A stretch of 64,000 bases of DNA from Serratia sp. H1w (lineage in GTDB: Bacteria; Pseudomonadota; Gammaproteobacteria; Enterobacterales; Enterobacteriaceae). The stretch lies in NCBI RefSeq assembly GCF_000633355.1, contig NZ_AYMQ01000106.1, forward strand, positions 1 through 64,000, written 5' to 3'. Of the stretch, positions 36,159 to 45,307 are shown piece by piece (the stretch's first letter is position 1; each line of letters opens with the position of its first letter). The translations under genes and the position numbers were made by a program. The notes beneath the pieces are model-generated. The model did not search any database. It was given only the letters and a program-made list of their open reading frames with translations, and was not told the DNA's origin.

Positions 36159-37943
36159 TCATGCCTGCACCAATGGGCCTGGATTTTTCAGATACTGCTC
36201 GCGAATGGCGCGGGCAGACCAGTAAGTCAACGCGGCAACGGTGCCGGTCGGGTTGTAACCCAGCCCTTGCGGGAAGGCCGAAGCACCGATAGAGAACACG
36301 TTATGCACGTCCCAGCTTTGCAGGTAGCGGTTTACCGCGCTGGTCTTGGGATCTTCCCCCATCACCGCACCGCCGTTCATATGGGTGGTTTGATAGCTGG
36401 TGGTGTCAAAGTGGCTGTTGGCGTTTTTCGGGCTGCCGGAAATCAGTTTCGGGTTCATCGCCTTGGCGATCGGAGCCATTTTGTTAAACATAAACTGCGC
36501 CATCTTGATGTCGTTTTCCTGCCAGTCGAAGGTCATGCGCAACAGCGGTTGGCCAAACACATTCTTGTAGTTCGGATCGAGATCGAGGTAGTTGCTACGA
36601 TAAGACTGGTGTGCACCATGCGCATCCATGGAGACATGGTGCGTATAGGCATCCGCCACTGCGGCTTTCCATTTGCTGCCCCAGGCAGGTGTGCCAGGAG
36701 GCGTTGGCAGCCCGGAGATCGGCTTGGTACCGGCCTGGTTAACCCAGAACGGTGAACCACCGACAAACCCTTCCTTACCGTGGTCAAAGTTATCCGCATT
36801 GAAATCATCCAGACCAACGCCGTTGCCGCCCGCGCCAATAAATGGATTGGTGTGAACGTCCTTATCGAAGAACGCCTTGATGGTGGTCAGGTTCTGGTAG
36901 GCAAAGTTGCGCCCCACCACTCCTTCGCCGGTCTGCGGATCGTAAGGTTTGCCAATGCCGGAGAGCAACATCAGGTGCACATTGTGGAACTGGAAGGCAC
37001 CAAGGATCACCAAATCGGCAGGCTGTTCGATCTCACGGCCCTGGGCATCGATATAGTTAACCCCGGTCGCCCGGCTTTTATCGGCGGTCAGGTTAACCTT
37101 CAGCACATTGGCGTTGGTACGCAGCTCAAAGCGCTTTTCCATCCGCAGTGCGGGCAGGATATTGACGTTCGGTGAAGCCTTGGAATACATATAGCAGGCA
37201 TAACCGCTACAGTAACCGCAGAAGTTGCAAGGCCCCATCTGCGCGCCATAGGTGTTGGTGTACGAATCTGAGGTATTGGCCGAAGGCAGGTTGTAAGGAT
37301 GATAGCCAACATCGCGTGCCGCCTTTTCAAACAGCTGTGCAGAGAAGGTGTTCTTCTGCGCTGGCAGCGGGAAATGGTCGGAACGATCTGGCGCAAACGG
37401 GTTACCGCCCTTGTCTTTACCTACCAACTGCCCTTTCACCGTCCAGGCGGTGCCGGAGGTGCCAAACACTTTCTCGGCCTTATCGAAGAACGGTTCCAGT
37501 TCGTCATAGCTCACGCCAAAATCCTGGATCGTCATATCTTTTGGGATAAAGCTTTTGCCATAGCGCTCTTCATAATGGCTGCGCATACGCAGTTCCATCG
37601 GATCGATACGGAAATGCACGCCAGACCAGTGCAGACCTGCACCACCTACGCCGGTACCCGGCAGGAAAGCCGCCAACTGGCGATACGGGACTGCGGTTTG
37701 ACTGGTATCGTGACGGATGGTCACGGTACTTTTGGAGAGATCCTGGAACAGTTTACGGCGGATATTATAGGTGAGTTCGTCGATCACCTGCGGGTAGGAG
37801 CCGTCCGGGTAGGTATCGCGCATTGGGCCACGCTCGAGCGCAACCACGTTCAGCCCGGCTTCGGTCAACTCCTTCGCCATAATAGCACCAACCCAGCCAA
37901 ACCCGACGATCACTACATCCTGCTTCTTCATTACCGTTGCCAT
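36159..37943 (-). CDS. gluconate 2-dehydrogenase flavoprotein (GMC family)
   Basis: FAD subunit, 594 aa, oxidising D-gluconate to 2-keto-gluconate on the periplasmic side. The Rossmann loop VVIVGFGWVGAIMAKELTEA is at residues 9-28. A Cys group, CNFCGYCSGYAC near 240, matches the 3Fe-4S ligand region of this dehydrogenase class. The C-terminal GMC motif NGGAVMGEDP and NPTGTVAALTYW carries the catalytic His region. It has no signal of its own and would be exported with the TAT-bearing gamma subunit. A related 2-ketogluconate dehydrogenase cannot be fully excluded. Confidence 0.88.
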   Translation of the reverse strand: MATVMKKQDVVIVGFGWVGAIMAKELTEAGLNVVALERGPMRDTYPDGSYPQVIDELTYNIRRKLFQDLSKSTVTIRHDTSQTAVPYRQLAAFLPGTGVGGAGLHWSGVHFRIDPMELRMRSHYEERYGKSFIPKDMTIQDFGVSYDELEPFFDKAEKVFGTSGTAWTVKGQLVGKDKGGNPFAPDRSDHFPLPAQKNTFSAQLFEKAARDVGYHPYNLPSANTSDSYTNTYGAQMGPCNFCGYCSGYACYMYSKASPNVNILPALRMEKRFELRTNANVLKVNLTADKSRATGVNYIDAQGREIEQPADLVILGAFQFHNVHLMLLSGIGKPYDPQTGEGVVGRNFAYQNLTTIKAFFDKDVHTNPFIGAGGNGVGLDDFNADNFDHGKEGFVGGSPFWVNQAGTKPISGLPTPPGTPAWGSKWKAAVADAYTHHVSMDAHGAHQSYRSNYLDLDPNYKNVFGQPLLRMTFDWQENDIKMAQFMFNKMAPIAKAMNPKLISGSPKNANSHFDTTSYQTTHMNGGAVMGEDPKTSAVNRYLQSWDVHNVFSIGASAFPQGLGYNPTGTVAALTYWSARAIREQYLKNPGPLVQA

Positions 37944-37945
37944 AA

Positions 37946-38671
37946 TTATCCTCTCTCCCCACGAATAGATACCGGCGGGAAGGGATAACGTTCCCCTCGC
38001 TCAACCCAGTCCATAAAGTCGGCGCGTGCGCCCGGAAAATTAATCAGCTTCCATCCCACCATCTCTTTGTTACCGCCATGGATCGGATCGCTGAAAAAGC
38101 CTTCACGGGTGTTTTGCAACAGATAAGAGAAGAACAGCTTGGCAGGCAATTGCGCAAACTCGGCCTCGCCAGATTCAAATTTATGCAACAGTGCATCCTG
38201 TTGTGCACTATCCAGCTCGGCGAATACCTTACCGGTCGTTTTCTTGCTATAGGCATCCGCCTCAGCAATACCCAGGTTATAAATCTGTTTGGGCACCAGC
38301 GGCAGTTGATAACCCATTTCCGGGGCAACATCGGGATTGAACGGCCCTTGCATGTACCAGATGGAACCGGTGGCATAAGGCGTATTCATCTGTCGATCGA
38401 TAAACTCCGGCACGCCCGCTTCCAAAGCGCCAGGACCGCGGTCGTCCGCAGGGATTAACCGTGCGACTACTGCCTGCACAAAGGCCCACTCTTCGGGAGT
38501 AAAGAAGGTCGGTTGATAGTCAGCTTGTTTGGGAGTATCGCTAGCGGCAAGCACCGGTGTGGGAGCCGTCAAGGCACTCACACCACTGCCTCCGATAACG
38601 GCGGCGGGGATCAACGTCATCGATTTCAGCAAGAAATCGCGCCGGGAGTTGTTAGTTTTATTGTTCGACAT
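37946..38671 (-). CDS. gluconate 2-dehydrogenase gamma subunit (TAT)
   Basis: Small subunit, 241 aa, of the gluconate 2-dehydrogenase subunit 3 family. The start [19 protein letters not shown] gives a twin-arginine signal (SRRDFLLK) with a hydrophobic stretch ending VLAASD; the ORF start 14 codons earlier is not used. The mature part has [20 protein letters not shown] and [17 protein letters not shown], the family signature. It is first in the operon and would carry the flavoprotein through the Tat system. Confidence 0.87.
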   Translation of the reverse strand: MSNNKTNNSRRDFLLKSMTLIPAAVIGGSGVSALTAPTPVLAASDTPKQADYQPTFFTPEEWAFVQAVVARLIPADDRGPGALEAGVPEFIDRQMNTPYATGSIWYMQGPFNPDVAPEMGYQLPLVPKQIYNLGIAEADAYSKKTTGKVFAELDSAQQDALLHKFESGEAEFAQLPAKLFFSYLLQNTREGFFSDPIHGGNKEMVGWKLINFPGARADFMDWVERGERYPFPPVSIRGERG

Positions 38672-38796
38672 ATCACATTCCATCCAAAAGTAATCACAAC
38701 TATTTAACCTCAACCTTGCGGTCGATATGGGATTTCAAAATAATTTGTAACGTTATTGTCTATTTATTGAAGGTCAGAATGTGAGCTTTAGCAAAA

Positions 38797-38812
38797 ATGT
38801 TACCGGTAACTA
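38797..38812. promoter_or_regulatory. GntR-like gluconate operator
   Basis: ATGTTACCGGTAACTA matches the E. coli GntR operator pattern (ATGTTACC-n-GTAACAT as I recall) except at the last bases. It lies 126 bases upstream of the gamma subunit start, with TATT/TTGTAAC promoter-like sequence between. It suggests that gluconate relieves repression of this operon. Confidence 0.65.
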
Positions 38813-38895
38813 TTTGTGCGGTTTTTTAGATCATCAGGGAGGAGATAAGCAGAAATGGGATGTGGCGCACGCTTTTGATGGGAATAAATCACAAA

Positions 38896-38918
38896 ACCGG
38901 CCTCTTGTTGAGACCGGT
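38896..38918 (-). terminator. terminator after emtA
   Basis: On the minus strand ACCGGTCTC-AACAA-GAGGCCGGT followed by TTTTG lies 17 bases after the emtA stop; one mismatch in the stem. Confidence 0.75.
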
Positions 38919-38934
38919 GATGAGCAATCTAGAG

Positions 38935-39597
38935 CTAGTCCGCCATCGCTTGATAAGCGGTGGTAACCTTCCATAAGTAACGTGGCGCTTGCGGTGCCGG
39001 GTGTTTCTTCTGGATATGCTGATAAAACTCGTCCGGGCTCATCTGATTAATGCGGTTGACCGCCACACGTTTATCCGATGAGAACGTCCGTAACATCGCG
39101 CCTGCCCCGTTCACATAGGAAACGATGGTGGCATAGCGTAACGTCTGTGGGTTAGTGATCCCGGCTAGCTGCTGGCTTTGAAGAATATTGATATAGGCTG
39201 TTCCCAGATCAATATTGACCGCCGGATCCTTCAACTCACGTGAGCTTGGCTGCCCGTTCTTTCCCTTCATACGGTAAGCATCGCGTCCTGCGGTTGAAGC
39301 CTTCAGCTGCATCAATCCCACGGCATTCGAGGTGCTGACCACGTTCGGATTAAACCCGGACTCCACCTGAATGATCGCTTTAATCAGTGTTTCGTCGACG
39401 CCATAGTTGCTGGCAGCCTGACGGATATAATCGTTATAAGCGACCGGTGTCCCGGTGCGGTTGCTTGGTGTTTGCGGTGGGGTTTTTAGCCAACCGCCCG
39501 AAGTGCCACTGCCTGCCTGGTTGCCCGTTGTTTGCGGATCTTTCGCACAACCGGCTAATAGTACGATTGCCATCAGGCAACCTATTTTTGTTTTCAC
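38935..39597 (-). CDS. emtA: membrane-bound lytic murein transglycosylase E
   Basis: Lipoprotein endo-lytic transglycosylase (EmtA/MltE), 220 aa, cutting peptidoglycan glycan strands. A GTG start at 39597 with GAGGG six bases upstream gives the lipoprotein signal MKTKIGCLMAIVLLAGC, lipidated at Cys17, as in E. coli EmtA. ATG starts 13-15 codons upstream would spoil the signal. The SLT core has catalytic Glu in AIIQVESGFNPNVVS, then NAVGLMQLKASTAGRD and YVNGAGAMLRTFSS. The linker after Cys17 is longer than in E. coli. Confidence 0.92.
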   Translation of the reverse strand: MKTKIGCLMAIVLLAGCAKDPQTTGNQAGSGTSGGWLKTPPQTPSNRTGTPVAYNDYIRQAASNYGVDETLIKAIIQVESGFNPNVVSTSNAVGLMQLKASTAGRDAYRMKGKNGQPSSRELKDPAVNIDLGTAYINILQSQQLAGITNPQTLRYATIVSYVNGAGAMLRTFSSDKRVAVNRINQMSPDEFYQHIQKKHPAPQAPRYLWKVTTAYQAMAD

Positions 39598-39706
39598 AGA
39601 ATCCCTCACTCCTTTCAATGAGTTGCGAAGCATATACAACGGGTAAGGATACCTGCCTGACTTTTATGGTCTATTCTCTGGCTATCCATATACCAAGAGG
39701 TGATTT

Positions 39707-40006
39707 ATGAGTCAATCTTCCTCCACAGCTTTTGTGGTGTCTTTCCACTATCCGGAACGTAGCTTAACCGATTTAGCTAATTTAACCGGACAAATGACGC
39801 TGGCCGGTTTTTCCACCACCATCAACGACGAAAACGGCGTTCCACGTGAATTGGGCATTAACAGTTATTCGATAATTACGCCATTAAATCAAGAGGATGT
39901 ACATAATCTGGCGCAAGGGTTGGGCGAAGTGGCATTAGGAGAAAAGCCGGATGTGACAGTAGTTACCCGTAGTGACTACTTTAAACAGTTACATCCGGAT
40001 ACATAA
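39707..40006 (+). CDS. GhoS-like protein (type V antitoxin homologue), orphan
   Basis: Small protein of 99 aa resembling E. coli GhoS (98 aa), the ferredoxin-fold endoribonuclease antitoxin that destroys ghoT mRNA. Shared features as I recall GhoS: FVVSFHYPE at 9-17, INDENGVPRELGINSYSIIT at 39-58, and TRSDYFKQL near the end. No GhoT-like membrane toxin ORF follows in the 130 bases before sitA or elsewhere nearby. So it is an orphan or has another target. The ribosome site GAGGTG precedes the ATG. Assignment is by pattern only. Confidence 0.65.
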   Translation: MSQSSSTAFVVSFHYPERSLTDLANLTGQMTLAGFSTTINDENGVPRELGINSYSIITPLNQEDVHNLAQGLGEVALGEKPDVTVVTRSDYFKQLHPDT

Positions 40007-40094
40007 AATGCTATAACTCACAAGGCGGTATTATTTCATTAACAACAAAATAACCCCTCGGCCGCGCTTGGTGATGCTTGACTTCCGCTCAATT

Positions 40095-40113
40095 GATATT
40101 GATAATCATTTTC
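40095..40113. promoter_or_regulatory. Fur box upstream of sitA
   Basis: GATATTGATAATCATTTTC matches the 19-bp Fur consensus GATAATGATAATCATTATC at 17 positions. It ends 22 bases before the sitA start, so iron-loaded Fur would shut off sitABCD. No MntR box was recognised. Confidence 0.85.
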
Positions 40114-40135
40114 ATTTGAATCTGGAGACGTCATC

Positions 40136-41074
40136 ATGCCAATGAAAAACAACGTATTTACTTATCGTCGTTTTAGCCTGTCCCGCTTGCGCCCCCTAGC
40201 CCTGCTCTGCGTATGGCTCAGCGTTATTGCCTTGATCCAACCGGCTTTGGCGAAGGAAAAGCTGCGCGTGGTGACAACGTTCACCATTATCCAGGATATC
40301 GCCCAGAACGTGGCTGGCGACGCCGCCGTAGTCGAATCCATCACCAAACCTGGGGCAGAAATCCACGATTATCAGCCCACACCGCGGGATATCGTCAAGG
40401 CACAACACGCCGATCTGATTTTATGGAACGGCATGAACCTGGAACGCTGGTTCCAGCGCTTCTTTGAAAATATCAAACAGGTGCCCGCCGCGGTAGTGAC
40501 CGAAGGGATCACTCCGCTGCCGATCCACGAAGGCCCGTATAACGGTAATCCCAATCCTCATGCCTGGATGTCGCCAAGCAATGCGCTGATCTACGTTGAG
40601 AACATCCGCAAAGCGTTGGTAGAGCACGATCCCGACAATGCGGAAATCTATAACCGTAATGCCAAAGCCTATGCCGAAAAAATCGCGGCGCTGGATGCTC
40701 CGCTGCGTGAGCGTCTGTCACGTATTCCGGCGGCTCAGCGCTGGCTGGTAACCAGCGAAGGCGCATTCAGCTATCTGGCCAAAGATTACCAACTGCAAGA
40801 AGTCTATCTGTGGCCGATCAATGCCGACGAACAGGGTTCGCCACAGCAGGTACGCCGGGTGATCGATACCGTGCGGGCCAACCACATTCCGGTGGTATTC
40901 AGTGAAAGCACCATTTCGGATAAGCCTGCCAAGCAGGTAGCCAAAGAAACCGGCGCGCAATACGGTGGCGTGCTGTATGTCGATTCCCTGTCTACCGCAG
41001 ACGGTCCGGTGCCGACCTACATCGACCTGCTCAATGTCACCGTGCAGACCATCGCCAAAGGATTTAATCAATGA
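40136..41074 (+). CDS. sitA: periplasmic Mn/Fe-binding protein SitA (YfeA)
   Basis: Cluster A-I/ZnuA-type solute-binding protein, 312 aa, for Mn(II)/Fe(II). Signal peptide at residues 1-37 ([18 protein letters not shown]). Metal ligands typical of the family: His in [13 protein letters not shown], His in [12 protein letters not shown], Glu in FSESTISDK and Asp in YVDSLS. No His-rich loop is seen, which separates it from ZnuA. Its stop overlaps sitB (ATGA). Confidence 0.93.
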   Translation: MPMKNNVFTYRRFSLSRLRPLALLCVWLSVIALIQPALAKEKLRVVTTFTIIQDIAQNVAGDAAVVESITKPGAEIHDYQPTPRDIVKAQHADLILWNGMNLERWFQRFFENIKQVPAAVVTEGITPLPIHEGPYNGNPNPHAWMSPSNALIYVENIRKALVEHDPDNAEIYNRNAKAYAEKIAALDAPLRERLSRIPAAQRWLVTSEGAFSYLAKDYQLQEVYLWPINADEQGSPQQVRRVIDTVRANHIPVVFSESTISDKPAKQVAKETGAQYGGVLYVDSLSTADGPVPTYIDLLNVTVQTIAKGFNQ

Positions 41075-41961
41075 GCACAGAGACCTTTATCCGCCCCGAA
41101 CTTAGCGTGGATGACGTATCGGTCACCTATAACAACGGCCATACGGCGATCCAGAACGCCAGCTTTACCCTTAGCGGCGGTTCAATCTGTGCCCTCGTAG
41201 GGGTGAACGGCAGCGGTAAATCCACTTTGTTCAAAAGCATCATGGGCCTGGTAAAGCCCACGTCCGGCCAGGTCATGCTGAGCGGACAACCGGTTGTTGC
41301 CGCGCTGAAGAAAAATATCATCGCCTACGTGCCGCAGACCGAAGAGGTTGACTGGAACTTCCCGGTGCTGGTGGAAGACGCGGTGATGATGGGCCGCTAC
41401 GGCAAAATGAATTTCCTGCGTATCCCTAAAAAAGAGGATCGGCTGTGGGTCGATAAGGCACTGGAACGTGTAGGCCTGAGTGAGTTGCGCAGCCGGCAGA
41501 TTGGCGAGCTTTCCGGTGGGCAGAAGAAGCGGGTCTTCCTGGCCCGTGCCTTGGCCCAACAGGGTACGGTGCTGTTGCTTGATGAGCCGTTTACCGGTGT
41601 GGATGTCAAAACCGAGAACGCCATTATCGAGCTGTTACGTGCGTTGCGCGATGAGGGCCACCTGATCCTGGTGTCGACTCATAACCTTGGCAGCGTACCG
41701 GAGTTTTGCGATCGGGTGATCCTGATTAACCGTACCGTGCTGGCCGCAGGGCCGCTCGAAACCACCTTCACGCAAAGCAATCTGGAACAGGCATTTGGTG
41801 GCGTATTGCGTCATATCAACCTCTCCGGGCCTGACCTGCACGATGACAACGATCCCCGCACCGTAACGGTATTAACCGATGACGAGCGCCCTGCGGTGTT
41901 TTATGGCCATACCAAAAGCGATCCTCCGGCACAAAGCCAGCAAAAGGAGAATAACCCCTGA
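41071..41961 (+). CDS. sitB: Mn/Fe ABC transporter ATP-binding protein SitB
   Basis: ABC ATPase, 296 aa, powering the SitCD permeases. Walker [18 protein letters not shown] at about 44-60, signature [16 protein letters not shown] near 148, Walker [13 protein letters not shown] near 168, H-loop VSTHNLGS. The C-terminal 50 residues form a variable tail rich in Asp and Gln. It overlaps sitA by 4 bases and abuts sitC by 1. Confidence 0.94.
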   Translation: MSTETFIRPELSVDDVSVTYNNGHTAIQNASFTLSGGSICALVGVNGSGKSTLFKSIMGLVKPTSGQVMLSGQPVVAALKKNIIAYVPQTEEVDWNFPVLVEDAVMMGRYGKMNFLRIPKKEDRLWVDKALERVGLSELRSRQIGELSGGQKKRVFLARALAQQGTVLLLDEPFTGVDVKTENAIIELLRALRDEGHLILVSTHNLGSVPEFCDRVILINRTVLAAGPLETTFTQSNLEQAFGGVLRHINLSGPDLHDDNDPRTVTVLTDDERPAVFYGHTKSDPPAQSQQKENNP

Positions 41962-42824
41962 TGCTTGAGATCCTGCTGCAACCGTTCAACTATAACTACA
42001 TGGTCAAAGCGATGTGGGTGAGTGCCATCGTCGGCGCGGCCTGTGCTTTTCTGTCAGCGTATCTGATGCTGAAAGGCTGGTCGTTGATGGGTGATGCGCT
42101 TTCCCACTCCGTGGTACCCGGCGTAGCCGGTGCCTACGCCCTTGGCCTGCCCTATGCGGCCGGTGCGTTTTTCACCGGCATGTTGGCCGCGCTGGCGATG
42201 ACGCTGGTACGCCACGTTACCCGCCTGCGTGAAGATGCGATTATCGGCTTTATTTTCTCTACTTTCTTCGCCGTCGGCCTGTTGATCATTTCGCTCAACC
42301 CTACTTCGGTGAACGTGCAGTCGATCATCTTCGGCAACATTCTCGGCATCGCCGACGAAGACGTGTTGCAGGTGGAGATTATCATCGGCGTCTCACTGCT
42401 AATCTTATGCCTGGTGTGGAAAGACCTGCTGGCGGTATTTTTCGACGAAAATCATGCGGTCTCGATCGGGCTTTCGCCATTGAAGTTGAAGATCCTGTTC
42501 TTCACTCTGCTCAGCGCCTGTACCGTAGCGGCATTGCAAACCGTTGGCGCCATTCTGGTGATCGCTATGGTGATCACACCGGGTGCCACTGCCTATCTGC
42601 TGACCGACCGGTTTGGTCGCCTGGTGATTATTGCCATTGCGATTGGTGCCATAACCAGCGGCCTGGGCGCTTACCTGAGCTTCTTCGTTGACGGGGCAAC
42701 CGGTGGCGTGATCGTCACGCTGCAAACGTTAGTGTTCCTGGCTGCCTTCCTGTTCGCACCGAAGCATGGACTATTAGCCTCAAAACGCCGCGTCACCCGT
42801 AGCAATCCCCCGGAGGGCAACTGA
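41961..42824 (+). CDS. sitC: Mn/Fe ABC transporter permease SitC
   Basis: Inner-membrane permease, 287 aa, of the ABC-3 family with 8 or so spans. Motifs: SAYLMLKGWSLMGDALSHSV near 33-52 and GFIFSTFFAVGLLI near 91. The pair SitC/SitD forms the channel. Start and stop overlap its neighbours by one base each, so expression is tightly coupled. Confidence 0.93.
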   Translation: MLEILLQPFNYNYMVKAMWVSAIVGAACAFLSAYLMLKGWSLMGDALSHSVVPGVAGAYALGLPYAAGAFFTGMLAALAMTLVRHVTRLREDAIIGFIFSTFFAVGLLIISLNPTSVNVQSIIFGNILGIADEDVLQVEIIIGVSLLILCLVWKDLLAVFFDENHAVSIGLSPLKLKILFFTLLSACTVAALQTVGAILVIAMVITPGATAYLLTDRFGRLVIIAIAIGAITSGLGAYLSFFVDGATGGVIVTLQTLVFLAAFLFAPKHGLLASKRRVTRSNPPEGN

Positions 42825-43681
42825 TGGAATACCTGATGCAATGGCTCTCGGAACCGTTCGCCTATCCCTTTATGCAGCGCGCCATCATCGCGGCCATCGT
42901 TACCGGCGTGGTCTGTGCCGTGCTGTCCTGCTATCTGGTGTTGAAAGGCTGGTCACTGATGGGGGATGCCATCTCACACGCGGTGCTGCCCGGCATCGTG
43001 CTGGCCTTTGTGTTTGGCATCCCGCTGGCGATTGGTGCCTTTCTTTCCGGCATTTTTTGTGCGGTAGCAACGGGCTATCTGAAAGAGAACAGTCGCGTGA
43101 AAGAAGACACGGTGATGGGGATCGTGTTCTCCGGTATGTTTGCCTTTGGGTTGGTGCTGTTTGCCCGCATCGATACCGATCAGCACCTTGGCCATATCCT
43201 GTTCGGCAATATGCTGGGGATCACCGACAGCGAGCTGCGGCAAACCTTGTGGATCGCCGGGATCACGCTGGCGATCGTGCTGCTCAAGCGCCAGGACTTT
43301 ATGCTTTACTGTTTCGATCCCAACCATGCACGCGTAATCGGTCTGCCGGTGAAGCTGCTGCATTACGGCTTGCTGTGCCTGCTGGCGTTAACCATTGTGG
43401 CCTCGCTACAGGCGGTGGGAGTGATCCTGGTGATTGCGATGCTGATTGCTCCGGGCATCATTGCGTTTACCCTGTGCCGCAGCTTCAACCGGATGCTGAC
43501 CGTCGCCACCGTCGCATCGGTGTTTTCCTGCGTGCTGGGGACGTTGATCAGTTTTCATATCGATGGTGCCACCGGGCCGTGCATCGTGATCGTACAGGCG
43601 CTGCTGTTTGTTATCGCCCTGCTCTACAGCCACTTCAAGCCGGTGCAACGCCACGAAGCCCGCTTGGCGAAAGGCCAATAG
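42824..43681 (+). CDS. sitD: Mn/Fe ABC transporter permease SitD
   Basis: Second ABC-3 permease, 285 aa, homologous to SitC (CYLVLKGWSLMGDAISHAVL near residue 32, GFIF-equivalent GIVFSGMFAFGLVL near 91). It ends the four-gene operon. As in Yersinia yfeABCD and Salmonella sitABCD, two permeases are used with one ATPase and one binding protein. Confidence 0.93.
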   Translation: MEYLMQWLSEPFAYPFMQRAIIAAIVTGVVCAVLSCYLVLKGWSLMGDAISHAVLPGIVLAFVFGIPLAIGAFLSGIFCAVATGYLKENSRVKEDTVMGIVFSGMFAFGLVLFARIDTDQHLGHILFGNMLGITDSELRQTLWIAGITLAIVLLKRQDFMLYCFDPNHARVIGLPVKLLHYGLLCLLALTIVASLQAVGVILVIAMLIAPGIIAFTLCRSFNRMLTVATVASVFSCVLGTLISFHIDGATGPCIVIVQALLFVIALLYSHFKPVQRHEARLAKGQ

Positions 43682-43698
43682 CGCTCGGCTAAGCGGCA

Positions 43699-44148
43699 TT
43701 ATTGCTGCTGATAAATATCAGGCCGGGCGATTTGCCAGACAAAATCCTGCTTGTTGACCGGCTGATATCCCACCTGTTGATACAGCCCTGGGGCGCTGCT
43801 GGTCACCAGCATGATGCGTCGCAGGCGCTGCAATACAGGATGCTCCAACATACAGACCATCAGCCATTTGGCCAGCCCTTGTCGCGCAAACTTGGGCATG
43901 ACGAACACATCACACAAATAGCCAAACGTGGCGTAGTCCGTCACCAGCCGGGCAAAGCCGATTTGCCGGTGTTGATGATAAAGGCCGAAGCACAGGCTGT
44001 TATCAATCGACTGCTGTACCGTTGCCAACGAGATCCCCTGCGCCCAACGGGTGGTCGCCAAAAAAGCGTGGGTAAATGCCAGATCCAACTCACTTTTATC
44101 ACTGTTGATGCGAAACTCTCCGCGCTGCCACTGCTGGCTCGGCTCCAT
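43699..44148 (-). CDS. GNAT family N-acetyltransferase
   Basis: Acetyltransferase of 149 aa. The core holds the acetyl-CoA-binding motif A, YLCDVFVMPKFARQGLAKWL at about 78-97, with Q/RxxGxA/G represented by RQGLAK. The C-terminus SSAPGLYQQVGYQPV is the final GNAT beta-hairpin. Substrate unknown. Convergent with sitD. Confidence 0.85.
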   Translation of the reverse strand: MEPSQQWQRGEFRINSDKSELDLAFTHAFLATTRWAQGISLATVQQSIDNSLCFGLYHQHRQIGFARLVTDYATFGYLCDVFVMPKFARQGLAKWLMVCMLEHPVLQRLRRIMLVTSSAPGLYQQVGYQPVNKQDFVWQIARPDIYQQQ

Positions 44149-44295
44149 TCCCTACTCCCGCTGAAACTGATTAATATCAAGGTAACAGCTAAACATCGCC
44201 GAGCTTTTACCAAGTTGCAAGCGGGGGCGTACTTAAATTAATCAATAGCGTATATACTTTGACCAGACACGCGGCGATGATTTTTTCGTCAATAG

Positions 44296-44315
44296 ATGGC
44301 GCAGCTGTGCGCCAT
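44296..44315. repeat. hairpin upstream of yniA
   Basis: ATGGCGCA-GCTG-TGCGCCAT is a perfect 8-bp stem between the divergent GNAT gene and yniA, 66 bases before the yniA start. A regulatory site or leader hairpin is possible. Confidence 0.45.
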
Positions 44316-44380
44316 ATCGTGTTTTCGCAGCAGGAAAGACGCTAACCTAATGAAATCGCAGGCAACACAAGGGGATTACT

Positions 44381-45250
44381 ATGTGGCAAGCCGTTAGCCG
44401 TCTGTTGAGTGAGCATCTTGGCAGCGCAGAAATCCGCGAAAGGACTGAACTACCCGGGGGAGAAATCCACCCAGCGTGGCGCGTGAGTTACGGTGACAGC
44501 GAGGTGTTTGTTAAATGCGATACCCGCGAATTGCTGCCGATATTCAGCGCAGAGGCCGATCAACTGGCCCTGCTGGCACGCAGCAAGACCGTACGAGTCC
44601 CCGAGGTGTATGGGGTTGGCAGCGATCGCGATTACAGTTTCCTGCTGCTGGAGTATCAGCCGCTCAAACCGCTGGATGCTCACGGGGCGCACTGCCTCGG
44701 GCAACAGTTGGCCCGTCTGCACCAATGGAGCGAACAGCCGCAGTTCGGGCTCGACTTCGATAACCATCTTTCCACCACCCCACAACCCAATGCCTGGCAG
44801 CGCCGTTGGGCGGAATTTTTTGCCGAGCAACGTATCGGCTGGCAGCTCCAACTGGCGGCGGAAAAGGGCATGACCTTCGGTGATATCGACGAGATTATCG
44901 ACGTGGTGTATCTGAGGTTGCAAAACCATCAGCCGCAGCCTTCCCTGCTGCATGGCGATCTGTGGCCTGCCAACTGTGCTCAAGCCGCCGATGGGCCTTT
45001 ACTGTTCGATCCGGCCTGCTATTGGGGCGACAGGGAGTGTGATTTGGCGATGCTGCCACTGTATCCTGATTTGCCAGCCCAGATTTATGACGGCTATCAG
45101 AGCGTATGGCCGCTGGAGGCCGGGTTTATCGAACGTCAGCCGCTGTATCAGCTTTATTACCTGCTCAACCGCAGCAACCTGTTTGGCGGTCAACATCTGG
45201 TCATGGCACAACGGGCTGTCGACAACCTGTTGCATCCTGATGTGCTTTAA
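44381..45250 (+). CDS. yniA: fructosamine/ketosamine kinase family protein YniA
   Basis: Kinase of 289 aa of the FN3K-like family, which phosphorylates sugars attached to proteins or small amines so that glycation is reversed. P-loop-like N-terminus GGEIHPAWRVSYGDSEVFVK supplies the ATP lysine. The catalytic loop is LLHGDLWPANC near residue 190 and the metal-binding Asp is in LLFDPACYWGDRECDLAM near 212. Conserved yniA-yniB-yniC order supports the name. Confidence 0.92.
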   Translation: MWQAVSRLLSEHLGSAEIRERTELPGGEIHPAWRVSYGDSEVFVKCDTRELLPIFSAEADQLALLARSKTVRVPEVYGVGSDRDYSFLLLEYQPLKPLDAHGAHCLGQQLARLHQWSEQPQFGLDFDNHLSTTPQPNAWQRRWAEFFAEQRIGWQLQLAAEKGMTFGDIDEIIDVVYLRLQNHQPQPSLLHGDLWPANCAQAADGPLLFDPACYWGDRECDLAMLPLYPDLPAQIYDGYQSVWPLEAGFIERQPLYQLYYLLNRSNLFGGQHLVMAQRAVDNLLHPDVL

Positions 45251-45254
45251 ACAA

Positions 45255-45280
45255 TCAGGGCGCTGCAAGCAGCGCCCTGA
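45255..45280. terminator. bidirectional terminator yniA/yniB
   Basis: TCAGGGCGCTG-CAAG-CAGCGCCCTGA is a perfect stem in the gap between convergent yniA and yniB. Confidence 0.8.
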
Positions 45281-45307
45281 AATCATTGACCCAATCTCAA
45301 CGCCTGG

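Noticed and set aside
35329..36225. 298-codon plus-strand frame inside the gluconate cytochrome gene
   Set aside because: Antisense shadow of a triheme cytochrome with three clear CxxCH motifs.
38781..38966. 61-codon plus-strand ORF between the gluconate operon and emtA
   Set aside because: It runs through the GntR-like site, the emtA terminator and the emtA coding end; GTG start, no domain.
40007..40135. Search for a ghoT-like toxin after the GhoS-like gene
   Set aside because: No ORF of about 50 hydrophobic codons is present; the gap holds only the sitA control region.
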